A stretch of 64,000 nucleotides of DNA, taken from the NCBI RefSeq assembly GCF_002885955.2, contig NZ_POQS01000002.1:815526-879525 (forward strand). The letters are read 5' to 3'. This document shows, piece after piece, positions 1-8,918 of this stretch. Every line of letters begins with the position of its first letter. Within the stretch, counting starts at the first letter, position 1. Position numbers and translations under genes: made by a program. The notes under the pieces are model-generated. The model was not told the DNA's origin. It saw only the letters and a program-made list of their open reading frames with translations, and ran no database searches. This DNA comes from Achromobacter pulmonis (GTDB lineage: Bacteria; Pseudomonadota; Gammaproteobacteria; Burkholderiales; Burkholderiaceae_B).

Positions 1-637
1 AAGCCAGGATGAACTCGTTCCAGGCGATCCGGAACGTGAAGATGGAGGCCGCGGCCAGCCCCGGCGCCATCAGCGGCAGGATCACCTTGACGAACACGCG
101 GACCGGGCCGCAGCCGTCGATGGCGGCGGCCTCCTCCAGCTCCACCGGCACCTGCAGCACGAACCCGTACAGCAGCCAGATGGTGAAAGGCAGGTTGACC
201 GCCACGTACAGCAGCACCAGTCCGGCCAGACTGTCCACCAGATGCCAGGCATTCCAGATCATGAATACCGGAATCGCCAGCACCGCCAGCGGCACCGTGC
301 GCAGCAGCAAGGTGACATAAGCCACCGTGGCGCGGCCGCGGAAGCGAAGACGCGCCAGCCCATAAGCCGCCATACAGCCCAGCAGCAGCGTGATGGCGGT
401 CGACGCCAGGCCCACGATCAGGCTGTTGGCCAGGTAGCGGGAAAAGCGCTCTTCCTTCAGCACGGCGCGGTAGTTCTCCAGCGTGGGCGCGAAAATGAAG
501 TTCAGCGGTTCGGCGAAGATGTCCACCTGCTGGCGCAGGCTGGTGGCGAAGATGATGGCGATCGGCGCCACGCACAGCGCCGCCAGCACGACGAGCGCCG
601 CATAGTGCAGACAGCGCGGGAATACGGATCGGTTCAT
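1..637 (-). CDS. ABC transporter permease, carbohydrate type (partial, 3' end outside window)
   Basis: Inner-membrane permease of a binding-protein-dependent sugar-type importer. It starts at an ATG at 637 and runs off the left window edge after about 212 residues, where the MalG/UgpE-type family usually has 270-300. An N-terminal membrane segment is followed by a periplasmic stretch and further hydrophobic helices. The EAA loop that contacts the ATPase is readable near residue 175 (ELEEAAAIDGCG). The start lies 8 bp beyond the stop of the other permease (646), so the two are translated together. The substrate cannot be read from sequence; the neighbouring gluconolactonase suggests a sugar or sugar acid (inference). 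Confidence 0.9.
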   Translation of the reverse strand, partial: MNRSVFPRCLHYAALVVLAALCVAPIAIIFATSLRQQVDIFAEPLNFIFAPTLENYRAVLKEERFSRYLANSLIVGLASTAITLLLGCMAAYGLARLRFRGRATVAYVTLLLRTVPLAVLAIPVFMIWNAWHLVDSLAGLVLLYVAVNLPFTIWLLYGFVLQVPVELEEAAAIDGCGPVRVFVKVILPLMAPGLAAASIFTFRIAWNEFILA

Positions 638-645
638 GGCGGGCG

Positions 646-1521
646 TCAGCGGTCCGCTTTCAAGGGATTGGACAGGCGCAGCGCGCCCCAGGACAGCACG
701 GCCACCACCACGAGCAGCAGCACGGAAATGGCCGCGGCCACGCCCAGCTGCTGCCCGACGAAGGCCGTCTTGTAGATGTGCAGCGCAAGAATCTCGGTGG
801 AGTCCCCCGGGCCGCCGAAGGTCAGCACGTACACCACTTCCAGCACCCGGAAGGCGTCGATCAGCCGCATCATCAGCGTGATGGCGATCACGTGCGAAAT
901 CATGGGCAGCTTGACCCGGAAGGTCATCTGCCACCAGCGCGCCCCGTCCAGGCGCGCGGCCTCGATGACGGCGGCGTCCACGTTGGCCACCGCCGCGACC
1001 ATCATGATGAAAACGAACGGCGTCCATTGCCAGATGTCGGCCACCACGATGGCGATGAAGGCCAGCGCCGGCTCGGCCAGCCACGCCACGGGCGCGATCC
1101 GCAGCAGCGCCAGCGCCGCGTTGACCGGGCCGAACTGCGCGTCGAAGATGTAGCGCCACACCAGCCCCACCGCCACCGGCGCGATCATCATGGGCAGGAT
1201 GAAAAGCGTGCGGAACACGGCCGTGCCCCGCACCGGCCGCTCCAGCGCCAGGGCCAGCGCGATGCCCAGCGCCATTTCGGCGCTGACGCATACCGCCGCG
1301 AACAGCAGCGTGGTCCACAGCGAAGACCACACCCGGGCGTTGGAAAACGCCGAAACGAAATTGTCCAGGCCGGTCCAGCGCGCCTCGCTCCAGGGCGTGC
1401 CCATGCTCCAGTCGTGCAGCCCCAGCTGAAACGCCGAGATCACCGGATACAGGCAGGCCGCCGCCATCACCACGACCGCCGGCCCTAGGTACAGGACAGG
1501 CGCCCAGGAGGGAGTGCGCAT
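646..1521 (-). CDS. ABC transporter permease, carbohydrate type
   Basis: A 291-residue permease of the MalF/UgpA type, the usual length for this family. Hydrophobic segments are spread over the whole protein. The EAA motif (IEAARLDGARWWQ) lies near residue 185. It starts 7 bp after the solute-binding protein stop (1529) and is followed at once by the second permease, giving the standard order binding protein, permease, permease. It should form the heterodimeric channel with the partial permease at 1-637, powered by the ATPase at 2903-3997. Confidence 0.93.
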   Translation of the reverse strand: MRTPSWAPVLYLGPAVVVMAAACLYPVISAFQLGLHDWSMGTPWSEARWTGLDNFVSAFSNARVWSSLWTTLLFAAVCVSAEMALGIALALALERPVRGTAVFRTLFILPMMIAPVAVGLVWRYIFDAQFGPVNAALALLRIAPVAWLAEPALAFIAIVVADIWQWTPFVFIMMVAAVANVDAAVIEAARLDGARWWQMTFRVKLPMISHVIAITLMMRLIDAFRVLEVVYVLTFGGPGDSTEILALHIYKTAFVGQQLGVAAAISVLLLVVVAVLSWGALRLSNPLKADR

Positions 1522-1528
1522 GCGGGCC

Positions 1529-2860
1529 TCAGACCTTGTAGCCGGCTTCGCGCATGATCTGCGTGACCTGCGGCACCATGTCGTCCAGCGCGGCCTGCGC
1601 GGTCTTCTTGCCCGTCAGGGCCTCGGATATGCCCACGCCCAGCGCCTGCACGTTGATCTTGTCCCAGACCGCGATGATGGGCCGCCAGTCCGGGTTCGAG
1701 TACTTGAGCGCCTCCTTGAAGATGACGAATTCCGGATACTTGCGCATCAGTTCCGCGTCGCCCAGGGTCGAATTGCGGATGGGCACGCCGCCGGCGGCCG
1801 TCACCGCCTTGTCCTGCGCCTTGGAAGTCAGCCACTGCATGAGCAGGAAGGCGGCGTCGGCGTTCCTGGCGTTTTTGGCCACGGCCAGGCCCAGACCGCC
1901 GGACTGCGAGGCGCGGCGCGTGCCCATGGGATGCAGCGCCCAGCCCACCTTGCCGGCCACGCGGGACTTGGCCGGGTCGTTGACCAGGCCGGCCAGCAGC
2001 GTGGAATCCAGGTACATGGCCGCCTGGCCCTGCAGGAAAGCGGTGTTGCTTTCGCCCTGGCCATAGCCGGGAATGCCCGCCGGGCCGGTGGCCACGACTT
2101 CCTGCAGGAACTTCAGCGCCGCCAGGCCCGCTTCGTCGTTGAAGCGCGGATGCCATTCGTCGTCGAACACGCTGCCGCCCAGCGGATTCAGGTGCAGCAG
2201 CCATGCGTGCACCGCCTGGTGGCCCGCCTGCCCGCGCGAGGCCAGCGCGCCGATGCCGGTCTTTTGCCTGACCAGCGGCAGCAAGGCGCGGAACTCGTCG
2301 TAATTGGCCGGCGGCTTGAGGTCATGCTTGGAGAAAAGATCGCGGCGGTAGGCCAGCACCGAGGTTTCCGCGCCATAGGGCAGGCCATACAGCTTGGCGC
2401 CCGGCCCGGCCAGATAGCCCTTGGGGCCGCCCACCAGGCCCAGGTTCTCCAGGTAGATCGGGACGATGTCATGAATGTCGTAAGCTGGATCGACCAGCGC
2501 CGCGTTCTGGAAGAACGGGTCCAGCGGATGGATCAGGTCCTTGGACACGTACTCGCCCTTCCACATCACCACATAGCAGCCCAGGTCGTAGTCGCCCTGG
2601 GCCTTGGCCATCTCCAGCAGCTGCTTTTCCTTCATGCGGCCCATGGCCAGCCGGTCGGTCTCGACCTTGATGCCCGTCTCCTTGGTGAACCGCGGCAGGA
2701 TCTTGAGCATGGCGTCATAGTGCGGGTGCGCCGGAATGCTGAACACCACCGTCTGCCCCGCGTACTTGGCGTAACGGTTCTGCGCCATCGCGCCGCTCAA
2801 CGGCAGGCCGGCGCCGAATACCGCAATGGCGCTGCTTTTCATGAAATCGCGTCGCTTCAT
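1529..2860 (-). CDS. Extracellular solute-binding protein, family 1 (Tat signal)
   Basis: A 443-residue periplasmic binding protein of the sugar-binding family 1. The N-terminus has a twin-arginine export motif (KRRDFMK) followed by a hydrophobic stretch and a likely cleavage site after SGAMA near residue 26. Tat export implies that the protein is folded in the cytoplasm before secretion. The length is normal for the family. A 42-bp gap separates it from the ATPase gene. The ligand is unknown. Confidence 0.92.
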   Translation of the reverse strand: MKRRDFMKSSAIAVFGAGLPLSGAMAQNRYAKYAGQTVVFSIPAHPHYDAMLKILPRFTKETGIKVETDRLAMGRMKEKQLLEMAKAQGDYDLGCYVVMWKGEYVSKDLIHPLDPFFQNAALVDPAYDIHDIVPIYLENLGLVGGPKGYLAGPGAKLYGLPYGAETSVLAYRRDLFSKHDLKPPANYDEFRALLPLVRQKTGIGALASRGQAGHQAVHAWLLHLNPLGGSVFDDEWHPRFNDEAGLAALKFLQEVVATGPAGIPGYGQGESNTAFLQGQAAMYLDSTLLAGLVNDPAKSRVAGKVGWALHPMGTRRASQSGGLGLAVAKNARNADAAFLLMQWLTSKAQDKAVTAAGGVPIRNSTLGDAELMRKYPEFVIFKEALKYSNPDWRPIIAVWDKINVQALGVGISEALTGKKTAQAALDDMVPQVTQIMREAGYKV

Positions 2861-2902
2861 GCTTGTCTCCTGATAGGTGGAAAGAAATGCAATGGGCCTT
2901 TT

Positions 2903-3997
<1,095 letters not shown>

Positions 3998-4012
3998 GCC
4001 GCCACCTCGCCG

Positions 4013-4762
4013 TCAGTGTTTCTTGCAGCGGCCCGGCCGCTCCAGCCAGGATTGCGCCGAGTAGCGCCGCACGCCCCAGCCCACGGGCGCGATCCGGTTG
4101 CCGGGATGGCGCTCGTCCGGCCCCCAGATGGCCTGGTAAGTGTCCATGCAGCGCCCCTGCCGCTGCATCCGGCAGAACCAGACGAGCAGCGCGGCCCACC
4201 AGCACGCCAGCACCAGCGCCATCCAGCGCGGCGCGTCCGCCACCGCCAGCCCGATCGCGATGGTCGGCACCGCGACCACGATGGCCAGCCAGCCACCCGC
4301 CTTGTGCAGGCGTTCGAAGCCAAGCCGCCAGCGGCTCATGTCGTAGTGGTCGCCGCGCATCCGGACATCGGTAGGCCCGCCCTTGCTGCCGCGCAACAGG
4401 CCGGCCGCCACCTGCAGCCACCCCGCCGCGCACAGCAGCCAACCGAGCCAGCCGTGCACCACCGCGGCCGCGCTCTCGCCCCGGCCCGAACCGAAGGCCA
4501 GGAGCAAACCCGCCGTCATGGTCGCCACGGCAAGGCTCTGGATCGCGCGATGCGCCAGCCACCACGCCTTGTTGTCCAGCTGCCTGGGCCAGTCCTGATG
4601 CGCCGATACCTTGTAGAAGCGCGCCGCGAAAGCGCCCACCGGAAACAGGATGCCCCAGGCCAGCACCATCAGCCGCGCATGCCAGGCGGCCCAATCCGCG
4701 ATGCTGTGCGTGGCCGACCCGGACAGCGGCATCATCAGCCAGGCCCAAATAGACTTGGTCAT
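4013..4762 (-). CDS. Cytochrome b561-like membrane protein
   Basis: A 249-residue polytopic membrane protein with about five or six hydrophobic helices. Conserved-looking histidines inside or at the ends of helices (AWHARLMV, LAHRAIQS, VVHGWLGW, RLHKAGGW) match the two haem-coordinating pairs of the cytochrome b561/ferric-reductase fold. Transmembrane electron transfer is therefore the likely activity, with donor and acceptor unknown. It sits between the beta-propeller gene and the transporter ATPase in the same operon. A redox role coupled to oxidation of the imported compound is possible but only inferred. Confidence 0.75.
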   Translation of the reverse strand: MTKSIWAWLMMPLSGSATHSIADWAAWHARLMVLAWGILFPVGAFAARFYKVSAHQDWPRQLDNKAWWLAHRAIQSLAVATMTAGLLLAFGSGRGESAAAVVHGWLGWLLCAAGWLQVAAGLLRGSKGGPTDVRMRGDHYDMSRWRLGFERLHKAGGWLAIVVAVPTIAIGLAVADAPRWMALVLACWWAALLVWFCRMQRQGRCMDTYQAIWGPDERHPGNRIAPVGWGVRRYSAQSWLERPGRCKKH

Positions 4763-4794
4763 CGCGACACGCTCCTCCCGGGTCCCGCCGCCCC

Positions 4795-5766
4795 CTACAG
4801 GTACACGACCCTGGACACGTCGGGTTCGCGCTGCGTGGCGATATAGCTTTCGAACGCGCGGGTTTCCAGGTTGAAGAGCCCCACCCTGTCATCGTCCAGC
4901 GAGACATAGGCCAGCGGCCTGGACGGATGGAAGGACAAGGCGATGGCGCGCGCTTCGGTTGGCACGTGCGCCAGTTCCTGCAAGGTGTCCGGATCGACGA
5001 TGGACAGGCTGCGCTCGCCGTAGTTGGTGACGAGCATGCGGCCGTCGCGATAGCGGTACAGGCGCGTGGGATCGTTCCTGGACGGCGCCTCGCGCTTGAC
5101 CGTCATCGAGGCGGTGTCGATCGCCGCCAGCGTATTGCTCCAGCGGTTCGTCACATAGAGCGTCTGCTCGTCCGCGCTGAGACAGCAGCCCTCGGGCTTT
5201 TCGCCGGGCTGGCACAGCACCGGCGCGGCCAGCGGGTCCCAGGGACGCACCTTGGCGACCGTATGCGACAGCAGGTTCATGCAATAGGCCGTCTGCCCGT
5301 CGCGAGACAGCGCCAGCAGACGGCTCTTGACCCCGCCGCTGCCCACCGCGCGCCTGGGCGCGGCGTCCGTCTGCGGCGTGTCCAGCACCAAGAGCGTGGA
5401 GCGTTCCTCGCTGAGCGCGTACAGGCGGTCCTGCGCGTCGATCTGCAGGCCGTGCAGCCGGTTGTAGGGAGATAGATCGATGGTGCGCACCAGTTCGGAC
5501 GCGCGGATGTCGATCTGGAACACCGAATGCCCGCCAGGGCCGGCCACGCCGGAATGCTCCACCCCATAGTGGCCGACATAGGCGTAGCGGCAATGGCTGT
5601 CGATGACGAATTCGTGCGGATAGTCGGGCAGCGCGACGGAGGCGATGCGCTCGCCCGTGGCCAGGTCATAGGTGCTGAAGCAGTGGCTGCATTTCTCGAC
5701 CAGCAACAGGACCTCCCGCCCAACAGCCCGATGTTCCGCCCTGCCGTGTTTGCGCTTCGTCTTCAT
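4795..5766 (-). CDS. YVTN-type beta-propeller repeat protein
   Basis: A 323-residue protein made of repeated blades resembling YVTN/lactonase-like beta-propellers (for example LYVTNRWSNTLAAIDTASM and LSIVDPDTLQEL). No clear signal peptide follows the basic N-terminus (MKTKRKHGR). The ATG at 5766 is chosen because it overlaps the stop of the upstream gluconolactonase gene as ATGA, indicating translational coupling; a start further upstream would overlap that gene by more than 50 bp. Function is unknown. Such propellers bind proteins or act as lactonase-like hydrolases. Confidence 0.82.
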   Translation of the reverse strand: MKTKRKHGRAEHRAVGREVLLLVEKCSHCFSTYDLATGERIASVALPDYPHEFVIDSHCRYAYVGHYGVEHSGVAGPGGHSVFQIDIRASELVRTIDLSPYNRLHGLQIDAQDRLYALSEERSTLLVLDTPQTDAAPRRAVGSGGVKSRLLALSRDGQTAYCMNLLSHTVAKVRPWDPLAAPVLCQPGEKPEGCCLSADEQTLYVTNRWSNTLAAIDTASMTVKREAPSRNDPTRLYRYRDGRMLVTNYGERSLSIVDPDTLQELAHVPTEARAIALSFHPSRPLAYVSLDDDRVGLFNLETRAFESYIATQREPDVSRVVYL

Positions 5767-6683
5767 GGAATTCCCTTGGTGTTCAGGGTGATGCGATACA
5801 ACGACGTACTGGCGCAAATGAACAGCTGGTTCATCCCCGTCCCGCCAAACGCCACGTTGCCGACCTTCTCCGGCACCGGAATCTTTGCCAGCCGCCTTCC
5901 GTCGGCGCCATAGACCTGGACGCTGTCGCCGCTGCTGGTGTAGACCCAGCCCTGCATGTCGACCCGCAAACCATCGGGCACACCCGGGTCGACCTGCGCG
6001 AACACCCTGGGGTTTTGCAGGCGGCGGCCACCGGCGACGTCGAAGGCCACGATGTGATGATTGCCGCCGCCATCGGTGCGCAGCGCAGCCGAGGTGTCGG
6101 ACACATAGAGCACCGACTCGTCCGGCGAAAAAGCCAGGCCATTGGGTTCCTCGACGAAGTCGCTGACGACTTCCAGAATGGCGCTTGCCGGATCGAACCG
6201 GAACACGAAGTTGTCTCCCAACTCGGAATCTGCTTTGTATCCCTCATGGTTGGAGAGAATGCCGTAGGGGGGATCCGTGAACCAGATGGTTCCGTCCGAT
6301 TTGACCACCACGTCGTTGGGCGAATTGAGCCGCTTTCCTTCGTAGCGGTCGACCACGATTTCATTACCCAGCGGCGCCAGGTCGGGCCCGAAGCGCGTAC
6401 GCAGAACGGCGCGCCGGCCGTGCGAACAATGCAGCAGCGACCCGCCCGCCTCACGCGTATGGCCATTGACGAAATCCGCCGGCTGGCGCCACACGCGCCC
6501 GCCGCCGTCGGGATGCCAGCGCATCATGCGGTTCTTCGGAATATCGCTCCACAGCACGCTGCCATCCTCCTGCATCCAGACCGGCCCCTCGCTCCAGGTG
6601 CAGCCTGTGGCCAGGACTTCAAGCACGGCGTCGGGAGGCACCAGCGCCAGCGCGCGGTGGTCGTAGATTTCCAGTTTGGTCAT
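5763..6683 (-). CDS. SMP-30/gluconolactonase family protein
   Basis: A 306-residue six-bladed propeller of the SMP-30/LRE family, which hydrolyses aldonolactones with one divalent metal. Residues matching the metal site are visible: Glu in WSEGPVW, Asn in NSPNDVVV, Asn in EEPNGLAFSPDE and Asp in VPDGLRVD. It is the first gene of the seven-gene minus-strand operon, so a lactone product of the imported sugar is a reasonable substrate (inference). Its stop overlaps the next gene by 4 bp. Confidence 0.9.
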   Translation of the reverse strand: MTKLEIYDHRALALVPPDAVLEVLATGCTWSEGPVWMQEDGSVLWSDIPKNRMMRWHPDGGGRVWRQPADFVNGHTREAGGSLLHCSHGRRAVLRTRFGPDLAPLGNEIVVDRYEGKRLNSPNDVVVKSDGTIWFTDPPYGILSNHEGYKADSELGDNFVFRFDPASAILEVVSDFVEEPNGLAFSPDESVLYVSDTSAALRTDGGGNHHIVAFDVAGGRRLQNPRVFAQVDPGVPDGLRVDMQGWVYTSSGDSVQVYGADGRRLAKIPVPEKVGNVAFGGTGMNQLFICASTSLYRITLNTKGIP

Positions 6684-6880
6684 GGCGATTCCCCGGTCCG
6701 TTTAGGTCGGGAATCACTCTAGAGCCCGCGGTGCGGCGTCCGGTCGGAAATCAGAAGTATTGAGGCGGGGATTTTGCGCAGCGCGCCGGAAATCAGATCA
6801 GATCAGATCGCCTACGTCGATAACGTCCGCGCTGCGAGGGGATGGCAGAGCCGCACGAGACCAGCGCCACAATCAATACA

Positions 6881-6898
6881 GGCCGCCCTAGGGCGGCC
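6881..6898. terminator. Perfect 18-bp GC palindrome, candidate terminator
   Basis: GGCCGCCCTAGGGCGGCC is a perfect inverted repeat located 27 bp beyond the stop of the minus-strand racemase-like gene. It is not followed by a clear T-run, so it may be a weak or Rho-assisted terminator or simply a dyad. Confidence 0.4.
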
Positions 6899-6924
6899 CG
6901 TTGCATTGGCGGACGTTGCGGGGG

Positions 6925-7560
6925 TTAGTGCGCATCAGTCACGGCGTCCAGCGCCGCTTGTACACCGTGGACCGGTCGGCACTTGCTTCTCATCAATTCC
7001 ACAGACTCAGCCATCCATGGATGAGCGTACGCCACGACATCAAAGCCTTGGGCATACGCTTCATCCGCCGCTTCCGCACATGCCGCCATGCATGCGGCTG
7101 TTTCGCCTTCTTGGTAGAGCGCCCAGGCGTTGGGTATCAAGCGAACAGTCACACTAGCGCCGGTGGCGGCCGCATGGAGCTCGAAGAGCTCTCGGTTCGG
7201 CGCAACGCTCGATTCGACCGCACAGAGCACGACGAGGTTTCTGCCGGCGCGCGACGCCGCTTTGGCCAGGGCCGCATCTGCCCGGATGATGGGAACGGAG
7301 GTTTCTCCCATCGTGTCGATTGCGGGGCCGAGCGTCGCGCACGTCACGATTACCGCGTCGGCCTCGGCCATCAAACTCCGCACCGCTTCGTGGACCCGGC
7401 CGTGCGCGCCACAGTTTGGCGCCGACTGTTGCGCCATTGCCTGCCGCAGATCCTCGCGAGTCGCATGACGAATTTGATCCGATGACCAACCGGCTTTCAT
7501 CGCCGCGAGTCCGAAGACGGCTTCGCTAGTGTCGATGGTGTGCAAAAACGAGATTCTCAT
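6925..7560 (-). CDS. Asp/Glu/hydantoin racemase superfamily protein
   Basis: A 211-residue protein with the alpha/beta layout of the Asp/Glu racemase superfamily. The first catalytic cysteine is present in VIVTCATLGPAID near residue 74. At the place of the second cysteine (usually GC[TS]) the protein reads VVAYAHPWM, so the two-base racemisation mechanism is probably not intact. Single-cysteine members such as arylmalonate decarboxylase exist, so a decarboxylase or isomerase function is possible. Monocistronic, with its own upstream region. Confidence 0.75.
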   Translation of the reverse strand: MRISFLHTIDTSEAVFGLAAMKAGWSSDQIRHATREDLRQAMAQQSAPNCGAHGRVHEAVRSLMAEADAVIVTCATLGPAIDTMGETSVPIIRADAALAKAASRAGRNLVVLCAVESSVAPNRELFELHAAATGASVTVRLIPNAWALYQEGETAACMAACAEAADEAYAQGFDVVAYAHPWMAESVELMRSKCRPVHGVQAALDAVTDAH

Positions 7561-7928
7561 ACGGCCTATCCATTCGAAGTAAAGTTCGAAGTGGATTGTT
7601 CTATTGGCTCCGTCCTATAACAAGGCCATAGGTAATACTGGTATCGGCAGTTCTCCCCCTCTATGGATCTCGTACAGGACGAAATAGCCCAAGGCGCCTT
7701 GCGGGACCGACTGGGCGCGATAAACCCCAATTATCAGCACCGCTACCGCCGCCTCCATAATTAGAAACGACCGCCCGAAGGCGGACATATATGTCGGAAA
7801 GACGCGTTTGTGTTGGTGAGGATCAGCGAGCGACGATGCCGCCGACTCCAGAGCTACGCGCGCCTCTGCGCCGGCCCGGCGCAGTAACCTGCCCCTATTC
7901 ATCCCGCCATCGAAGGAGTGACGAGCAC
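7561..7928. other. Intergenic region without recognisable gene
   Basis: 368 bp between the divergent racemase-like and aminoglycoside phosphotransferase genes. Open frames here lack ribosome sites and family features. The segment presumably holds the two divergent promoters, but no confident -35/-10 pair was seen. Confidence 0.5.
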
Positions 7929-8702
7929 ATGAGTATTCCCGCCAAATGGGGCGAAAAGTTCCGGGGAGCGCCAATCGAACGCCAGTCGATTGGAGAGTCG
8001 GGCGCCGACGTGTTCCGAGTTCGCCTCGGCGGCGGACGGGATCTGTTCCTGAAGTCGGAGCCGGTCGGCGCGCTAAGCGAGCTTCCCGACGAGATCGCTC
8101 GCCTCCGCTGGCTGAACCAGCGTGGCCTGCCCGCCCCTCTGGTTCTGGACACGATGGAGGAGAACAATCGTCACTGGCTGCTCATGAGCGCGCTGCCCGG
8201 ACTGGATCTGGCCAGCGCCGGCGAGCTTTCGCCGGCGCAAATCATAGGCATTGTCTCGATGGCATTGCGCGCTTTGCATCAGGAGCCCGTCGCAGAATGC
8301 CCCTTCGACCATCGTCTGGAGCGGCGCATGGCCGCCGCAAAGGATCGCATTAGCGCCGGCCTCGTCGACGAAACGGATTTCGATCAGAAACGGCTGGGGC
8401 GAACCGCCACGGATCTGTTTGAAGAGCTTTTGTCGTTGAAGCCCCGGGGCACGCCAGACTTGGTCGTGACCCACGGCGATGCCTGCCTGCCGAACTTCAT
8501 GGCCGAAGCCGGCCGGTTCACAGGTTTTCTCGACTGCGGCCGCCTCGGGTTCAGCGACCGTTTTCAGGACCTGGCGCTTGCGGCACGCAGCATCGAGCGC
8601 AATCTGGGATCGGAATGGGTCAGCCCATTCTTTCAGCTGTACGGCGCCGAGCGCGACGAGCGGCGCCTCGAGTTTTACGCCTTGCTGGATGAATTCTTCT
8701 GA
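7929..8702 (+). CDS. Aminoglycoside 3'-phosphotransferase, APH(3')-II-like
   Basis: A 257-residue cytoplasmic kinase that should phosphorylate the 3'-hydroxyl of kanamycin/neomycin-type aminoglycosides with ATP. The catalytic loop VTHGDACLPNFMAE, the metal-binding DCGRLGFSDRFQDLALA and the C-terminal FYALLDEFF closely follow the Neo/APH(3')-II pattern. The ATG at 7929 is preferred because GAAGGAG lies 9 bp upstream; the frame is open further upstream but shows no family similarity there. No transposon or integron feature flanks it, so it looks like a resident chromosomal gene. Whether it confers resistance is untested. Confidence 0.92.
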   Translation: MSIPAKWGEKFRGAPIERQSIGESGADVFRVRLGGGRDLFLKSEPVGALSELPDEIARLRWLNQRGLPAPLVLDTMEENNRHWLLMSALPGLDLASAGELSPAQIIGIVSMALRALHQEPVAECPFDHRLERRMAAAKDRISAGLVDETDFDQKRLGRTATDLFEELLSLKPRGTPDLVVTHGDACLPNFMAEAGRFTGFLDCGRLGFSDRFQDLALAARSIERNLGSEWVSPFFQLYGAERDERRLEFYALLDEFF

Positions 8703-8801
8703 CCGGTGTCCATCCGTGGGATCCTCTCGCCGCCTTTCCGGGCGCCGCCACGGAATGCACGTCTGTTTCGCGCCGACGCCACCGACATACCCGACAATTA
8801 T

Positions 8802-8855
8802 GTTACAAAATCGTTGTGCGAATATTGCACCGTGATGATGTAGTAACAAAATTCG
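8802..8855. repeat. Direct repeat GTTACAAAATCG / GTAACAAAATTCG
   Basis: Two near-identical AT-rich 12-13-mers begin 41 bp apart (8802 and 8843) in the region ahead of the hybrid kinase gene at 8919. They are a candidate regulator-binding pair. No function is known. Confidence 0.35.
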
Positions 8856-8918
8856 CAGGGCTTGTGGTCCGCCGGCGGCAGCGGGCAAGCCGGCTTCCTT
8901 TCGGAGAACCCCGAGGCC

